Below are positions 33,401-45,102 of a DNA stretch of 64,000 nt, one piece after another. This stretch comes from Epiperipatus broadwayi (Eukaryota; Onychophora; Udeonychophora; Euonychophora; Peripatidae): NCBI GenBank assembly GCA_028023455.1, contig JAQFVV010013061.1, positions 129,001-193,000 of the forward strand, written 5' to 3'. Numbering within the stretch: the first letter of the stretch is position 1; every line of letters begins with the position of its first letter. Made by a program: the position numbers and the translations under genes. Below the pieces are notes generated by a model. That model did no database searches and had not been told where the DNA came from. It worked only from the letters and a program-made list of their open reading frames with translations.

Positions 33401-35490
33401 TTGACAAAGATTATGTTGTGGAAATGGGATGGAGCAGAATATGGTAAAATTTAGAGTGGGGAATGGAAAATAAAGTGGCTAACAGGTTTATTTGGGCATA
33501 ATTGCTAAAATATTCTTGACTTCATTTAAGGAGATGCCACAATACATTACATCACATCACATGTTTTTTTTAATTTAATTGCTGAAGTAAAACAATATCT
33601 TGAACAAAAGAAGTCTATAATGTTCTCAAAGATATTTCTTGGTTATGTGATTTAGCTTTTTTAATCAATATTTGTTAGAAATTAAACCAGTTAAATCTTG
33701 AAGTATAAAGTGAATATAAAATTTTGTAGATATGGTAAGGGCTATTAAAGCATTTAAAGATAAATTAATACTTTGGAATTTGCACCTGCAAAAAAATTTC
33801 TTGAAGTATGTTTGACCTTTTGAAAATACTTCTAGAAAAACAATTACATTCATAAGTATTCGTCAATCTATTTAAGAGTTTGCAACCAATTTTATTTTCC
33901 TTTGAAAATTCAATAAATAATATCGACGTTACTAATTTCAGTGCCGAATTAAATAAATATAGGACAGCAAATGTAGAAAATTTATTATGCATTGAAGTCA
34001 AAATCTTTTTTTTTTTTTGGGATCTACTTACCTAAATGAAGCTATATTTTCTACAATGCACTTTATTAAAAAAAAAGGTTAATTCCTGCCTAATGGATGA
34101 GAATTTTAGTGTTTGTTTGGGGATATCAATAACAAATTACTCTCGTGATTTTGAGTAGTTGTGTAAAGAATTATAGTCTCAACCTTACCATTAAAATGTA
34201 CCTGTTAAAAGATAATAGTTTACGTAATTATAATACAATTTCATAAATAAACTATTATTATATTATTTTAATTAATTATTATTTAATAAATAAATTATTT
34301 TATAATTATAAATATTATAATAGTTGTTATATTATAAATGTCTACTTTAATTATGTATATGTTATTTTATCCTATTGGTTATAAGAAATCTCTCCAGTTG
34401 GAATCCAGTATTGAACCCTGGTTTGAATCTCACAGAATCTTTTTTTTTATTAATTTTAAAAATAAATGGACAAATATATATGTATATAATAAAATTTTAT
34501 AAAAAAACTCTAAGAAATATTATGAAAAAAAAAGTTTTTTTATTTTATAAAAATAAAATAGGGAATGAAAAGAGGTCCAATAACAGTGATGTAAGAGCAA
34601 ATAATTTATATTTTAAAGAAAATAACACCAACAAATGAGTTTGATTGATATTTACTTAAAAACAATTCTATCCCTTTGGAATCCCACAATAATGTTTTAG
34701 TATGAGAAAAAATGTGATAACTATAAAATGATAATATTTAAAAAAAAATAGAAACATTTTGATTTAGAAAATATAAAGCAAATAAATTATAAAGATATGA
34801 ATAGGTTTTTTTTAGAAGTTTATGTTTAAAATTTGTAGAACTATGATTTTGTAAAAAATACTGGAAAGTTCAACCTTGATTGAGTAAATAATTATTAAAG
34901 CAATATTTTTAATTTGTATTTTAAGTTGAAAAATATTATATGGGATTCAATCCAGAGGCTCATTTCTGGATTTCAACCATCTTTTCAAAGATCAGTACAT
35001 ATTCTTTGTGAGTTGATTCTAGATAAAAAATATTAAAAAAATAATGTCATGGTATATCATTAAATATTTTGATAACCTGACATGGTTCTTTCTTGTGCCC
35101 ATAATGTTTATTAAAATATTTTTTTGTGTGCACATCTTCAAAGAGGTTGTGTACCTCTGATCTAGAGAGAGATAATGTGTTATCAATAGTAAATTTTAAA
35201 TCATAAAAAATGTTGTTAGAATGATGAGCATATTATATTAAAAAATAAGTTAAATTTGAAAACAAGTTCAATACAAATTAGTCCCAACAATTTAATACAC
35301 AGCATATTTATGTTGATGGATAATTAAATTTTCAGTATAAAAATTAATAAGCAAAAATCAATGCGTAAGTATGTAGAGGTCTCTGCTGAATTAAGTGAAA
35401 TAAATAAATAAATATTGGTAATAATCAAAAAAACTGATTAATTTATGGCTGATAAATTTTAATAAAACTGTTAAAATCGTAATATATGAT
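30428..35490. other. Long AT-rich stretch with a few GC-richer patches
   Basis: Two GC-richer patches (about 31790-32060 and 32620-33040) contain no frame or RNA gene that I recognise; the 73-codon frame at 32820-33041 has no family match. A poly-G run of 12 lies at 33129-33140, and a B-box-like GGTTTGAATCTC at about 34419. The rest looks like plain AT-rich non-coding sequence. Confidence 0.5.
33129..33140 (+). repeat. Poly-G run of 12
   Basis: Twelve consecutive G in a strongly AT-rich setting. Confidence 0.9.
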
Positions 35491-35594
35491 TATTATTAAA
35501 ACAGGCAAAACTCTCCATACAGTAGTGCCACTCAGTGCAAGCCATAGTAACCAATGGATGCCAGAAGGCTTGTGCATAAAATCCCTATCATGTG
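35491..35594 (+). mobile_element. Family A element, internally deleted copy A4
   Basis: Starts TTAAAACAGGCAAAACTC and runs through GTGCATAAAATCCCTATC, then joins directly to the tail ATCATGTG. It is flanked by an exact 10-bp direct repeat AATATATGAT at 35481-35490 and 35595-35604. The hammerhead domain and the second arm are missing. The duplication around both ends shows it moved, or was copied, in this short form or was deleted after insertion. Confidence 0.8.
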
Positions 35595-35604
35595 AATATA
35601 TGAT

Positions 35605-38600
35605 GATAATGTTAAATACATGTAAAATAATAAATAATGCAAAATGGTTTATACTTAAAACATCTTTAGTTTTGCATGTTATATAAATCATCAAAAATAA
35701 CATTGAAACTATAGTTTATTGATATATGTGCATTCAAATCAGTAAGTTCTAACTTTTTACTCTTTCTAACTTCCTTTCCAGATCTGAAAAAATATTTTCT
35801 TTGTATAAATTATATGAGATCATTAGTAACCTTTAAAAGTGAGATACTTGACATAGGAATAAAATGTATCTTTTAATTAATAGTAACAGTCTAGCAATAT
35901 GAACGATTTATTAGACACTTAAACTGGATGATCTTAGTAGATAAATTTAACATATGAATGTGAGTTGTAATTAGTTGAGCACCTATAAGATAAGTACTAT
36001 TTTTTTCCAAAAAAATTTACTACATTGTTTTTATTAAAACAAAATAAATATACATTATTAATAAAATTAGTATCATAGGGCACAGTTTGGTTTGTATTTG
36101 TGGAAGGTATTTATAATTACATACACTATCATTAATATCTTAGAAAATAATCAAATTGAATTATGATATGAAAACTAGAAAGTATTATTTACATCTAAAC
36201 ATGAAAAAAAAGATTAAAGCTAAATTTAAAATGAAAATATCAACAGAAAATTAATAAAACTTCAATTCAAAAATATTAAATAAAAAAATTATTTTTATAG
36301 TGAGAAAAATGAAAATATATTTCTTGTCATATAGATTAAAGATCATCTGCATTATAACAAAAATGATTCATCTTATCAATTTTATGGTACTGAGAAATTG
36401 TGAAACAAATAATGGAGATTGGTATATTTGAACAAATAGGATCATAACTATGAGTAATATTGAAAATATGTATAAAGTGTATTTTTTGATATAGTAGTTT
36501 TTTTAAAAAACCAAAAAGTAATTCCTCATAATAAACATTCTAAGAAGAAATATATCGATGTAATAGATGACATTGAAAATATGTAATCAGTCTAATTGAC
36601 TAAGATAATTAGCAGGATCTAAAAATAAAAAAAAAGAATGATTATTCTATTTAGCATTTCTTTCAATTAAACTTAATACAAAAAAAATATTTTATAAAAT
36701 AAAATAAAATTTTCTGGGAGTCATTGTTTGAAAGAAATTCAGAGATATTGGCTTATTTCCTATACATTAATTTGAGTTACTATTTGGTAATAAATACACT
36801 TTATCTAGGATTTGCATTTTTAAACTACTACTTAATAACATGTTGCCTACAAGATTGGCATTTCAATAATTACTGATTTTCAATATTTAACAAAAAAATA
36901 CTAACATAATATTTAATCTACTAGTGGCTTGCCTTTAATTAATTAACTTTTTTAAGTAATGAAAATTTTCTTTATAAACAGAATATGACGTAGTTAGAAG
37001 ACTTCTTATCAAAGTATTTTTTATTATCAATTGAATTGAATTTATCTTACTTTGCTTATGTATTAAGAGATTGCTGAATTTTTTGTATTTAAAACGTTGG
37101 TACTTAAATATTATTCCAGAAATTAAGATTCAAATTTTAAATGGTTTAATTTGTTTCCACAAATTATAAATGACTTTTTAAGAACAATTCTTACATATCA
37201 GGAAGAATGTGTTTTCATTAAAATACTAAATAAAAACCAGGTAGTAGTGACTTGTGAGGTTTTTTATGACACTTTGAGCTGTCAAAACCATCATTTGCCA
37301 TCTTGCCTAATATCGTACTTTGTGCCATCATAAACACCCAACAGGTATACCACCATACTTCAAATCTAAAAAAAAAAAAAAACTATATCATATTTTCAAT
37401 GATGGAGATATATTCATTATGGAAAAAAGAAAAATATGAAAAACAACCCTGAAAATTTTTATAATTTGTGGAAACAAATTAATCAATTTAAATATTGAAT
37501 CATATATTTTATTGATTAATAATTTATATCTTGAATTATCTGTATTCAATCTGGGTGTTTGAACTAATACTCAAGTACCAAAATTTTTTTATTAGTTTAA
37601 CAATCTATTAACTTGGCATAATTGGTTAATAATGGTTGTCTCAAACTATTAAGTTTTTCAAAAGTGTCAAGAAAAATACTAGCATTGATTTTATTTTCTA
37701 TAATGCTGTACTTTTTAATCAATAATTTTGTGTTTATGTTAGAGGAGTTTTTTAAGAATTATTTCTTTACCTCAGTTCTTATGACCTGTTTCATTCTTAT
37801 CTCTCTTTTCAATTGGTAGATAATATTATTATAACTATATTATTAGTTTTTAATTTTAAATACATCTTTAGATGCCATCTTGATTTTCTAAGAATCAATT
37901 CATATTTTGTTTTGGTTTGATAAACAAATAAATATTTTAAAAGGATTACATATTTATGCAAATTGCTATTGCATTTAATTATAAATGTGGATGTAATTTT
38001 AATTTTTTTAACATGCTAATATTATATTTTGCTATTTACTGAAACAGTAAAAAGGTCATTAAAATCTTTAATAAATAATGTGAATGATGTGAAAAACATC
38101 TGAATTGTATATAAATGTTCTTCAACCAAACTTAAAAAGATCTTTGATTCATTAAAGCAGGATTGAAATTACTCCAGTTGCTATGTGATGATTAAATAGA
38201 AAAAATAATAATTAAGTATATTACAAGAATAATTTTCAAAATAATAATAAAACTCACCAAAATAATGAGTTATTATATTTTACTTTCAAAAACTTACTTC
38301 TATCTTGAATTTGATAAGCATGGTAATATAATAGAATTGAATTTTTTTTGCTCTGTCCAAGAGAGATTACTAAAATAAATATTGTATGAATAAATGTATA
38401 TAAGAATTTCATGATGTTAAGATCATGTGTGCCTCTGCTATTATCTAGGTTTAAATCTGTGCCAGATAAAATTTAAAAACAATGTTACATTCCAATCAAG
38501 GTCAAAATTATTTTCAGAGTGTTTGTCTTATGCCCAACTCAGCTAAATATTGAAAATTGATTAGAAAATGGGTTTAGTTCTTTTATTTAAAAGGCAAAAC

Positions 38601-39149
38601 TATGATAAAAATCACTCAAATTCTCTCTGCATGGTTATTGGCTTTATGAGAGCCTTTTGAAAAAGCCTTTTATATGATGTTAATTATTAAAAGATTGTTC
38701 ACTTTTATTATTCATATATTTATAGGCTATTCAATATTAGAAATAATCCTGGTAAATCAATTTTTGATCTGATAGGATCAAAAGAGAGTTTTAGTTTGAT
38801 TGGGTGATCAAAAATGGCAATATCTCATACATCATTGCTATTATAAAATAATATATACTTCATAAAAATAAAGTTGTAGATCTCTGCGTTGTTACTGCAT
38901 AACTATAAAAACAATGAAATGATCATGGGAATAAAACAGTTTTTTTAATTTAAAAATTAAATTTAATTAATGGTTTATAAAATTTAAGTCAGTGGTATTA
39001 TGTCTGCATGGGTATGATTACAATATCAAATATAATAAGGGCTTTGCGTTTTCATCGTCGTTTTTTTACTGAAATGGATCGTTGAATAGTAGAAAGGATG
39101 AAAAGATTGTAGCCTTTGCAGTAAAGTTTAAGGAATTAATATAAACCGA
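35605..39149. other. Long AT-rich stretch, no gene recognised
   Basis: Only short low-complexity frames. A B-box-like AGGTTTAAATC occurs near 38448 without an A box. No repeats recognised. Confidence 0.55.
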
Positions 39150-39345
39150 GCATTAATTGTATATATGTGTGGGAGATAATGACCTAGCTCAACAGATGAG
39201 TGCTGGTTCTGCACGTAATACATATATGAGGGATCATTTATATTTTTGCCTTCATGTGTATCAGTTTCTTGAGATGGAGTAGATGACGAATATAGGCTGA
39301 AAAATCTTAAATTCTAATCTCTGTATTTACATATATAAAAAACAT
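39150..39345 (+). mobile_element. Family D half-element, copy D4
   Basis: Begins ATTGTATATATGTGTGGGAGATAAT as D2 does ahead of its ribozyme, contains a decayed hammerhead (39185-39235) and ends with GATGGAGTAGATGACG and AATTCTAATCTC in the A- and B-box positions. Lacks the left half seen in D2. Confidence 0.65.
39185..39235 (+). ncRNA. Decayed hammerhead motif, family D (D4)
   Basis: CTCA with TGAG as inner stem I, core CAGATGA (T4 changed to A), stem II GTGCT with loop GGTTC and TGCAC, then GTAA instead of GAAA, stem III ATACATAT, then A. Two core changes predict inactivity. The stem I pair has changed on both sides (CCAA/TTGG in D2, CTCA/TGAG here) while staying paired. Confidence 0.55.
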
Positions 39346-39867
39346 TCACTATAAGACAGATTATATACTTTATGTTATTTAATACAATATTTACATTTTT
39401 CATTTTTTTTGAAGATTCAATTTTTTTAATGACCCACACGCACACACACACACTATTTTAGGTTGAACGATGATTAATTCTTTAAAATATTTTGTTTTTT
39501 AATTTATTTGTGGTTGTATTCTTTTTTTTTTTTAAATGTTTTTTTTTAACATTTTGTAGTCTTACCACATAGTTTAATGATTTATTTATAAAATAATTGT
39601 AAGTAATCTATCTGCGAAACATTTTCTTGTTTAGTTTGCTGTGTTTATCTCTTTCACTTGTTATCTGATATGTTTTTACTACTGACCAATCAAACAAAAT
39701 AGATGAATTTAAAAAAGAGTTTGTTTACATGACTAATGAAACAAGATAGACCAATTTAAAAAGCAGTCGTTTATCCCAGAAATAAAGCAAGTTGAAATAA
39801 TTTTATACCTAGTTAATAGAGTTCTAAAATCATGTACAAAGGTTTTCAGGTAATATAAAAATCAATA

Positions 39868-39907
39868 TATCTACCTATCTATCCATCTATCTATCTGCTT
39901 ATCTATC
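39868..39907. repeat. Imperfect (CTAT)n microsatellite
   Basis: CTATCTAT-type tetranucleotide run with point changes. Confidence 0.85.
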
Positions 39908-40439
39908 CCATCTCTTTTTGTTTTATATAGAAGTTTATGAACATATGAATACATGATGCTATACGAAAATTACCCATAGTTTGTTAATTATTACCAATTA
40001 TGCCAAAATAGTGGTCAGAAGTACCAAGCAGATCTCACATTATTCAAATCTTTCTACTTTTTTGTTTTATTTTCCAATAGCACAACTATTTTTATCTTTA
40101 AGATTAATCAACATTTTTTCTTTTACATTTTTCCTTATTTTATCTTTATAGCTTTTTCCAATACATCTTTTTTTCTTTTTTAATCTAAATGTAATTTCTC
40201 TTTCTCGGATAACTTTCTAAAACAATAATTTTTCATTTACTCTTATTCTTTCTTCCAAATTTACATTTTTACCATTTCCAATTTATCCATATTTCTGCTT
40301 CAAATAAAGCAATTCCTTGAATGAAATATTTAACAAATTATAAAACAATCTATTCCCTTTTTTAAAAATATCATTAAGCCATTGTAATTTTCATTGTAAT
40401 TTTGTTTCTGTCCAGTATTAGCAAATTTTTCAAATATTT

Positions 40440-40643
40440 AAAAGTACAAATTGCTCTACAACATGTGCTTTACTTACTTTTAAGTTTCTTTTAATTTGAA
40501 ATTTTTTTAATACATTTATTAAACTCATCCTCATTATGGTCAAAAACTGTCATATCATCAGCAAACATAATATAATTAATCCCACTAATTATTAATTTTA
40601 TTCTTATTAAAACAACATCTATTTAACAAGTCATCTAAATTTA
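40440..40643 (-). pseudogene. Possible reverse-transcriptase fragment (FADD motif)
   Basis: On the minus strand a short frame reads INYIMFADDMTVFDHNEDEF near 40490-40590. It contains FADD, the catalytic motif of LINE reverse transcriptases, in a plausible hydrophobic context but unlike the RTE copies here. Element A5 is inserted just upstream on this strand, and its duplication splits the frame. No other RT motif is firmly recognised around it, so this is either a remnant of a different LINE or a chance match. Confidence 0.3.
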
Positions 40644-40997
40644 AAATAGGCAAAACTCTCTCCATACAATAGTGCCACTCTAAGCAAGACAGAGTAATCA
40701 GTGGATGCCAGAAGACTTGTGCATAAAATCCCCATCTAGTGCTTACTCATCCTAATATCTAGTTTCAGTGCTCTCAGATCCAAGGCTCCTCACTGATGAA
40801 GGCCATAAGCCAGAAACTAGTTTGGGGATATTGGATGAGTAGGCACTAGATGGGGATTTTATGCACAAGCCTTCTGGCATCCATTAATTACTCTAGCTTG
40901 CTTAGAGTGGCACTACTATATAGAGAGAGTTTTGCCTATTTTAACAACAGTTATGAACAAGCATGGAAGATAATGATCATGTGGTGTTTTAAGGTTT
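40644..40997 (+). mobile_element. Family A ribozyme-bearing foldback element, copy A5
   Basis: The most complete family A copy. The left arm (AAAATAGGCAAAACTCTC through CCCCATCTAGTGC) is matched in inverted order by the right arm, followed by the tail ACAGTTATGAACAAGC and ATGATCATGTGGTGTTTT. Near-exact 16-bp direct repeats AAGTCATCTAAATTTA (40628-40643) and AAGTTATCTAAATTTA (40998-41013) flank it, differing at one base. The hammerhead sits at 40778-40836 between the arms. Confidence 0.88.
40778..40836 (+). ncRNA. Type I hammerhead ribozyme, family A (A5), intact core strands
   Basis: Outer stem I ATCCAA with TTGGAT, internal loop GGCT opposite ATA, inner stem I CCTCA with TGGGG (one T-G), core CTGATGA at 40793-40799, stem II GGC, loop CATAA, GCC, with A-A at the 10.1/11.1 position, GAA at 40813-40815, stem III palindrome ACTAGT at 40816-40821 with no loop, cleavage residue T at 40822. 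All core residues fit. A loopless stem III cannot close within one molecule, so two ribozymes would have to pair. Confidence 0.78.
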
Positions 40998-41794
40998 AAG
41001 TTATCTAAATTTATACTATAACAAGATGGAAATAACTTCTCTTGTTATCTATCTCTTCTGAGGGAAGGTAATTTAACAGTATGTACAACTTCTGATTCAT
41101 GTAGAATTTTTGTAACAAATGACTTTTTTTTATATCCACGTTGTCTTTCCCAGTGCACCCAGACAAAGTAATCCACTTTACCAAAACACATTTTAAAATC
41201 AGTACACCAATACTTATTTTTTTTCTGGAAATATCTATTTTTCAATAATAGTTCTCACCAATCAGTTTAGGATCGTGTGTAAAGTAAATCAATAAAATTA
41301 GATAAAGGATAGAAAAATTAAAAATAAACAATACATAAAAAATAGGATTAGGTTCGTGCTTCTAAATATTTGAAAAAATTTGATAATTGTTGATGGAAGT
41401 AATAATATGTAAATTACAATGAGAATTGTAAAAGCGAAGGGTCTTAATCTTTTGGCCCTATGCCTTTCATAACAATAATTTTTTTTTCAGATAGACATAT
41501 GCCTAATCCATTTAAAATCCATTTATTCAAAATCTGAAATAAAATGTTAGCTTTAATAGATATTAAACCAATTTTTCTGAAGTTCTCTCATTTTCAAAAA
41601 TTAAATCTTTTTTAAATGAAATCGTAGATGTTGAAAAAAAATTACAGGCCACACTCTTGACTTGCAAATTATAATTCGAACAATAATCAATTCTCTCAAA
41701 TAATTTTACCTCATGTATTTCAATAATCAACCTTTAATTTTATCAACTATGACAGTATTTATTTTAGTTAATGCTTATTCACCTTTATATTTCA
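40998..41794. other. AT-rich stretch with one unrecognised minus-strand frame
   Basis: A 66-codon minus-strand frame at 41045-41245 (with VDYFVWVHWERQRGYKKK) is less biased than most chance frames. I do not recognise it; it may be part of the same decayed element as the FADD fragment. Confidence 0.3.
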
Positions 41795-41808
41795 TTATTG
41801 CAGAATGT

Positions 41809-41880
41809 CACATGATCACCATTTCTTTATTACTCTGGCTTGCGCTGAGTGGCACTACGGTATGGAGAGTTTTGCCTGTT
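41809..41880 (-). mobile_element. Family A mini-element A6 with perfect 14-bp target-site duplication
   Basis: Only 72 bases: the tail CACATGATCACCATTTC joined to GCTTGCGCTGAGTGGCAC and the end GAGAGTTTTGCCTGTT. Exact direct repeats TTATTGCAGAATGT flank it at 41795-41808 and 41881-41894. It is the smallest copy and gives the clearest definition of both ends of family A. No hammerhead remains. Confidence 0.9.
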
Positions 41881-41894
41881 TTATTGCAGAATGT

Positions 41895-42690
41895 GTTTTA
41901 TACTTATTCATGTATGCTTTCTTTGCAAATAAAATATATGAATGCTTATTTTTTCTTATAAATTGCTGATATATTTACCAATCTTTTCAATGGATCTATC
42001 TTTCTAGGATTATATTATTTCTATTTTATATCACCATTTCAATCCTATAATTCTGCTTTTTCCATACAAACTGATTAAAATCTCTGCCATTTACAGTTTT
42101 TCTTACTTCATGTAATTCATCTCACTTTATATTTAAGACTTACTTTGCATATACTTAAATATGTGTTACATACATTTTCTATAGTGTTCGCACAACCCAC
42201 TTGTCATAATTATGAAAAAATAAAACTTTTTGAAAGTGCTCAGCCAATTAATATTATAATTTGTACTTAGCTTTGCCATTGACTGTGTTTTAATGCTTTT
42301 AGACATATTGTATTCTATACAATTTATATTTATTTATATTGATTTGAACATTTTATTCATAATGTCATTACTAATCAAAGGCTTATCTGTTTGTTTTATT
42401 AATTATTTTATAATCTACTGCTTATACAGAAGTATATTTCAATATTTTTTTTTGAATAAATCGTATCTTTTATTTGAATTTATTTTAACAATTAGACAAT
42501 TTGTCCTTATTCCTTTCAAAATGTTTTTTGAATTTATAACTTGTCAATTTCTTTGTTCTTTTAACTCATCCAATTTTTGAAAAAAGTTAATTTCAACTCT
42601 ATCATTATTAAATTATTATCCAAACCTATATCAACACCATGTTAATACAATTTTTAAACCTATTTTGGATCAAAACATAATGAGCATGCA
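41895..42690. other. AT-rich stretch, no gene recognised
   Basis: Open frames here (for example 42293-42580) are phenylalanine/isoleucine/leucine-rich by-products of T-rich sequence. Confidence 0.5.
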
Positions 42691-42693
42691 CAT

Positions 42694-42780
42694 GTCAATC
42701 ATTAAGGATCCACTACAGAATGAAGTCTTTCCAAGTTCAATCCATCTTCTCCGATCTTTAGTCTCTCTTCTCAAATGGAG
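42694..42780 (-). pseudogene. RTE LINE 3'-end fragment
   Basis: The complement matches the 3' coding end of the other RTE copies: the strings CATCTTCTCCGATCTTTAG and CCAAGTTCAATCC correspond on the minus strand to the KDRRRWIKLGETF region just before the stop. Only about 90 bases are recognisable; the TGATGAT tail is lost. Confidence 0.75.
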
Positions 42781-44001
42781 CCAGGATACTTCCCTATTTC
42801 TGTTTCTCATGATGAAGTCTTATCAAACTTTCATCTTTTTAATTTCCTTTTCCCAACCCAAAATATCTAACAATTTTAACAGTTTTCTCTATATTACCAC
42901 AACCTTTCCATCTATTATTAACAGTATCTTTAAAAAATGACTCTAATCTACCATCAATCTATCACTTTTTGGAATGCTATTTATGAAACTGCTTATTATT
43001 CTTGTATCTAAAACAATACCAACATAGCAATATTTTTTTTAAAAATCCAGAATGCTGAATTTTTTAATTTTCCTTATTCTTCATTCATATATAATACATG
43101 TTCACAGAGTCCTACAATATATAATCTTTTTTCAAAATCTTTGACAATAAATTTACTAATTTTTCCATGAAAAATTTGTTAATTCAAATGATTTTAGATA
43201 CTTAATTATGGTGATTCAGATGGATAGTCCTGGGAATTTATACTATTGCTAAAATATATTCCAATTATTTTTTCTAATCATTTCAGTTGTCACTTTTATA
43301 AGTGAAGCTGTATAATAAATATTAAATTTTATTATCTAAAAGTATATAAATAAAGTATCTAAATATTATTAAATTAACTAACCGTGACATCAATTTTAAT
43401 AAAACACATTCTGGCAATATGACCAGAGACTGCTAAGGAAAATTATAGAGATTTTTTTAAAGGCCAAAGAGTATCAATGAAAAGTGTGAATTAAAGAATA
43501 TTAACAATATTTGGAAAAAGCTGTTGGAGGATAGAATATTTTTTAAAATTTTTCAACCAATAGAATTTGAGAATGAAAAGAAAATAACAAAGAAAAAAAA
43601 TAAAGATTTTAAATCTCATAACACTCATTCTTATGATTCCAGAAAGAAGAAGCTCTGAGGAAAGTACTTGTTATTGTACTGAAATGTCAGCTATTTAGTT
43701 ATTATATTTTTATTACATGGGAGCTCCCAGAAATAATACTATGAATTTATCATTTATCCTTGAGTCTATTAGAATTAACATTATATATATATATATATTA
43801 TAGAAAAAATTATAATTTCAACAAATTAAAAAAAAAAAGACATTACAAGAAAAAAATTAATTGAATTTAAAATATCATGTAATATGCATGTCAAAAGTAA
43901 ACATAATTTTTTTTAATTAACTGATGATTTATATGTATGAAAGTGTACTATTATTTAAGCAATCTAAAAATAAAAAAAAAATTTCACTTAGAAAATATAA
44001 C
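42781..44001. other. AT-rich stretch, no gene recognised
   Basis: A short TA tract near 43780. No recognised features. Confidence 0.5.
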
Positions 44002-44057
44002 AAAATAGGAAACACTTGACATTATATATATATATATATATGTCAAGTGTTTCCTAT

Positions 44058-44060
<3 letters not shown>
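44002..44060. repeat. 20-bp perfect inverted repeat with TA loop
   Basis: 44002-44021 (ending CACTTGACA) is the exact reverse complement of 44041-44060, with a pure TA loop between. A further (TA)n array follows to about 44090. Confidence 0.9.
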
Positions 44061-44094
<34 letters not shown>

Positions 44095-44203
44095 AATCAA
44101 AATTGTAGGATAGAATCAGTATTTATTAATTACTTATCTATAATCTTATAAATATATTTGTTTAAAATAATGCTGAAAAAATATTATACAATATTGTCTA
44201 ATC

Positions 44204-44558
44204 AAAAAAAAAAAGCAAGTCATATATAATGTGACATTACTTTTATAAGCTTGTATTTACAAAAAATGTAATGCAGAGAGCATACCAATAGCTCAAACAA
44301 GCTCTTAATTGATAAGTGTGGTAAGAGAAAATATTTAAACTCTCTATCCAGAACATTCTTATCTCCAAAAAGATTGGTCAAAACCAATTGGTCATGAGAT
44401 AGGAATGTTCTGGATGAAGATTTTAAATATTTTCTCTTACAGCACTTATCAATTAAGAGCTTGTTTGAGCTATTGGTACTCTCTTTGTATTACATTTTAG
44501 TAAATACAAGCTTACAAAAGTAATGTCACATTATATATGATTTGCCTTTTTTTTATTA
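44204..44558. mobile_element. Family B foldback element, copy B2
   Basis: Arms of about 150 bases: AGCAAGTCATATATAATG at the left and CATTATATATGATTTGCC at the right, with ACCAATAGCTCAAACAAGC and GTAAGAGAAAATATTTAAA inside each arm in mirror order. The two hammerhead domains have collapsed to a central remnant around ACCAATTGGTC, so only stem III remains. A-rich (left) and T-rich (right) runs border it. Confidence 0.85.
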
Positions 44559-44559
44559 T

Positions 44560-44744
44560 TATAATTTTACCTTTAAGGCTTTGACTATGCTGAGGCTATT
44601 AATATATGGTAGATATGAATTTGATTCAGACCCATATAGCTATTTAGGTTAGATAGCTAGGAGTAAAAGACATTTTCATGTCCAAAAACTTCAGAGTTTC
44701 TATTTAAATATTATGTATGAAATACTTGCTTGGTTTTGAGTTGA
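44560..44744 (-). mobile_element. Family C-like segment between B copies
   Basis: On the minus strand TAGCTATATGGGTCTGAAT and GACATGAAAATGTCTT match the family C unit (TAGCTACATGGGTCTGAT and GACATGTAATGTCTTC) in the same order and spacing. This joins a C-type body to B-type ends and shows that B and C are parts of one element family. Confidence 0.6.
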
Positions 44745-44890
44745 TATTTTGATATTCTAGCTCTTCACTGAGGTAAACCATAAGCTCAAAACCAATTGGT
44801 CTGGAGATGGAAATGTTCTGGATAGAGATTTTAAATATTTTCTCTTACCACCCTTATCAATTAAGAGCTTGTTTGAGCTATTGGTACAAT
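44745..44890 (+). mobile_element. Family B half-element, copy B3
   Basis: Contains the B-type hammerhead domain, then GATAGAGATTTTAAATATTT, TTAAGAGCTTGTTTGAGC and TATTGGTA, matching the right arm of B2. Confidence 0.75.
44763..44815 (+). ncRNA. Decayed hammerhead motif, family B (B3)
   Basis: TCTTCA, core CTGAGGT (same A9-to-T change as B1), stem II region AAACC, ATAAGCT, C, then AAA for GAA, stem III ACC, AATT, GGT, then C and TGGAG. Homologous to the B1 motif but with G12 lost. Confidence 0.5.
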
Positions 44891-45102
44891 ATCATCTATA
44901 AAATAAAGCAAACAAATGGGAATTAATATTAGTGGTGAATGCATAACAAAAAATAAACACAGAATGTGTTATAGGTATCTTAAAATATTATTCAGGGAAG
45001 AAAATAATTGTTGCAAAAAAAAAAAAAAGTTATAAATTCTTTATCTTATTATAAAATGACTTAATTTATTTTCAAAATAATGTAGAGAGAATGGCTTTAG
45101 AC

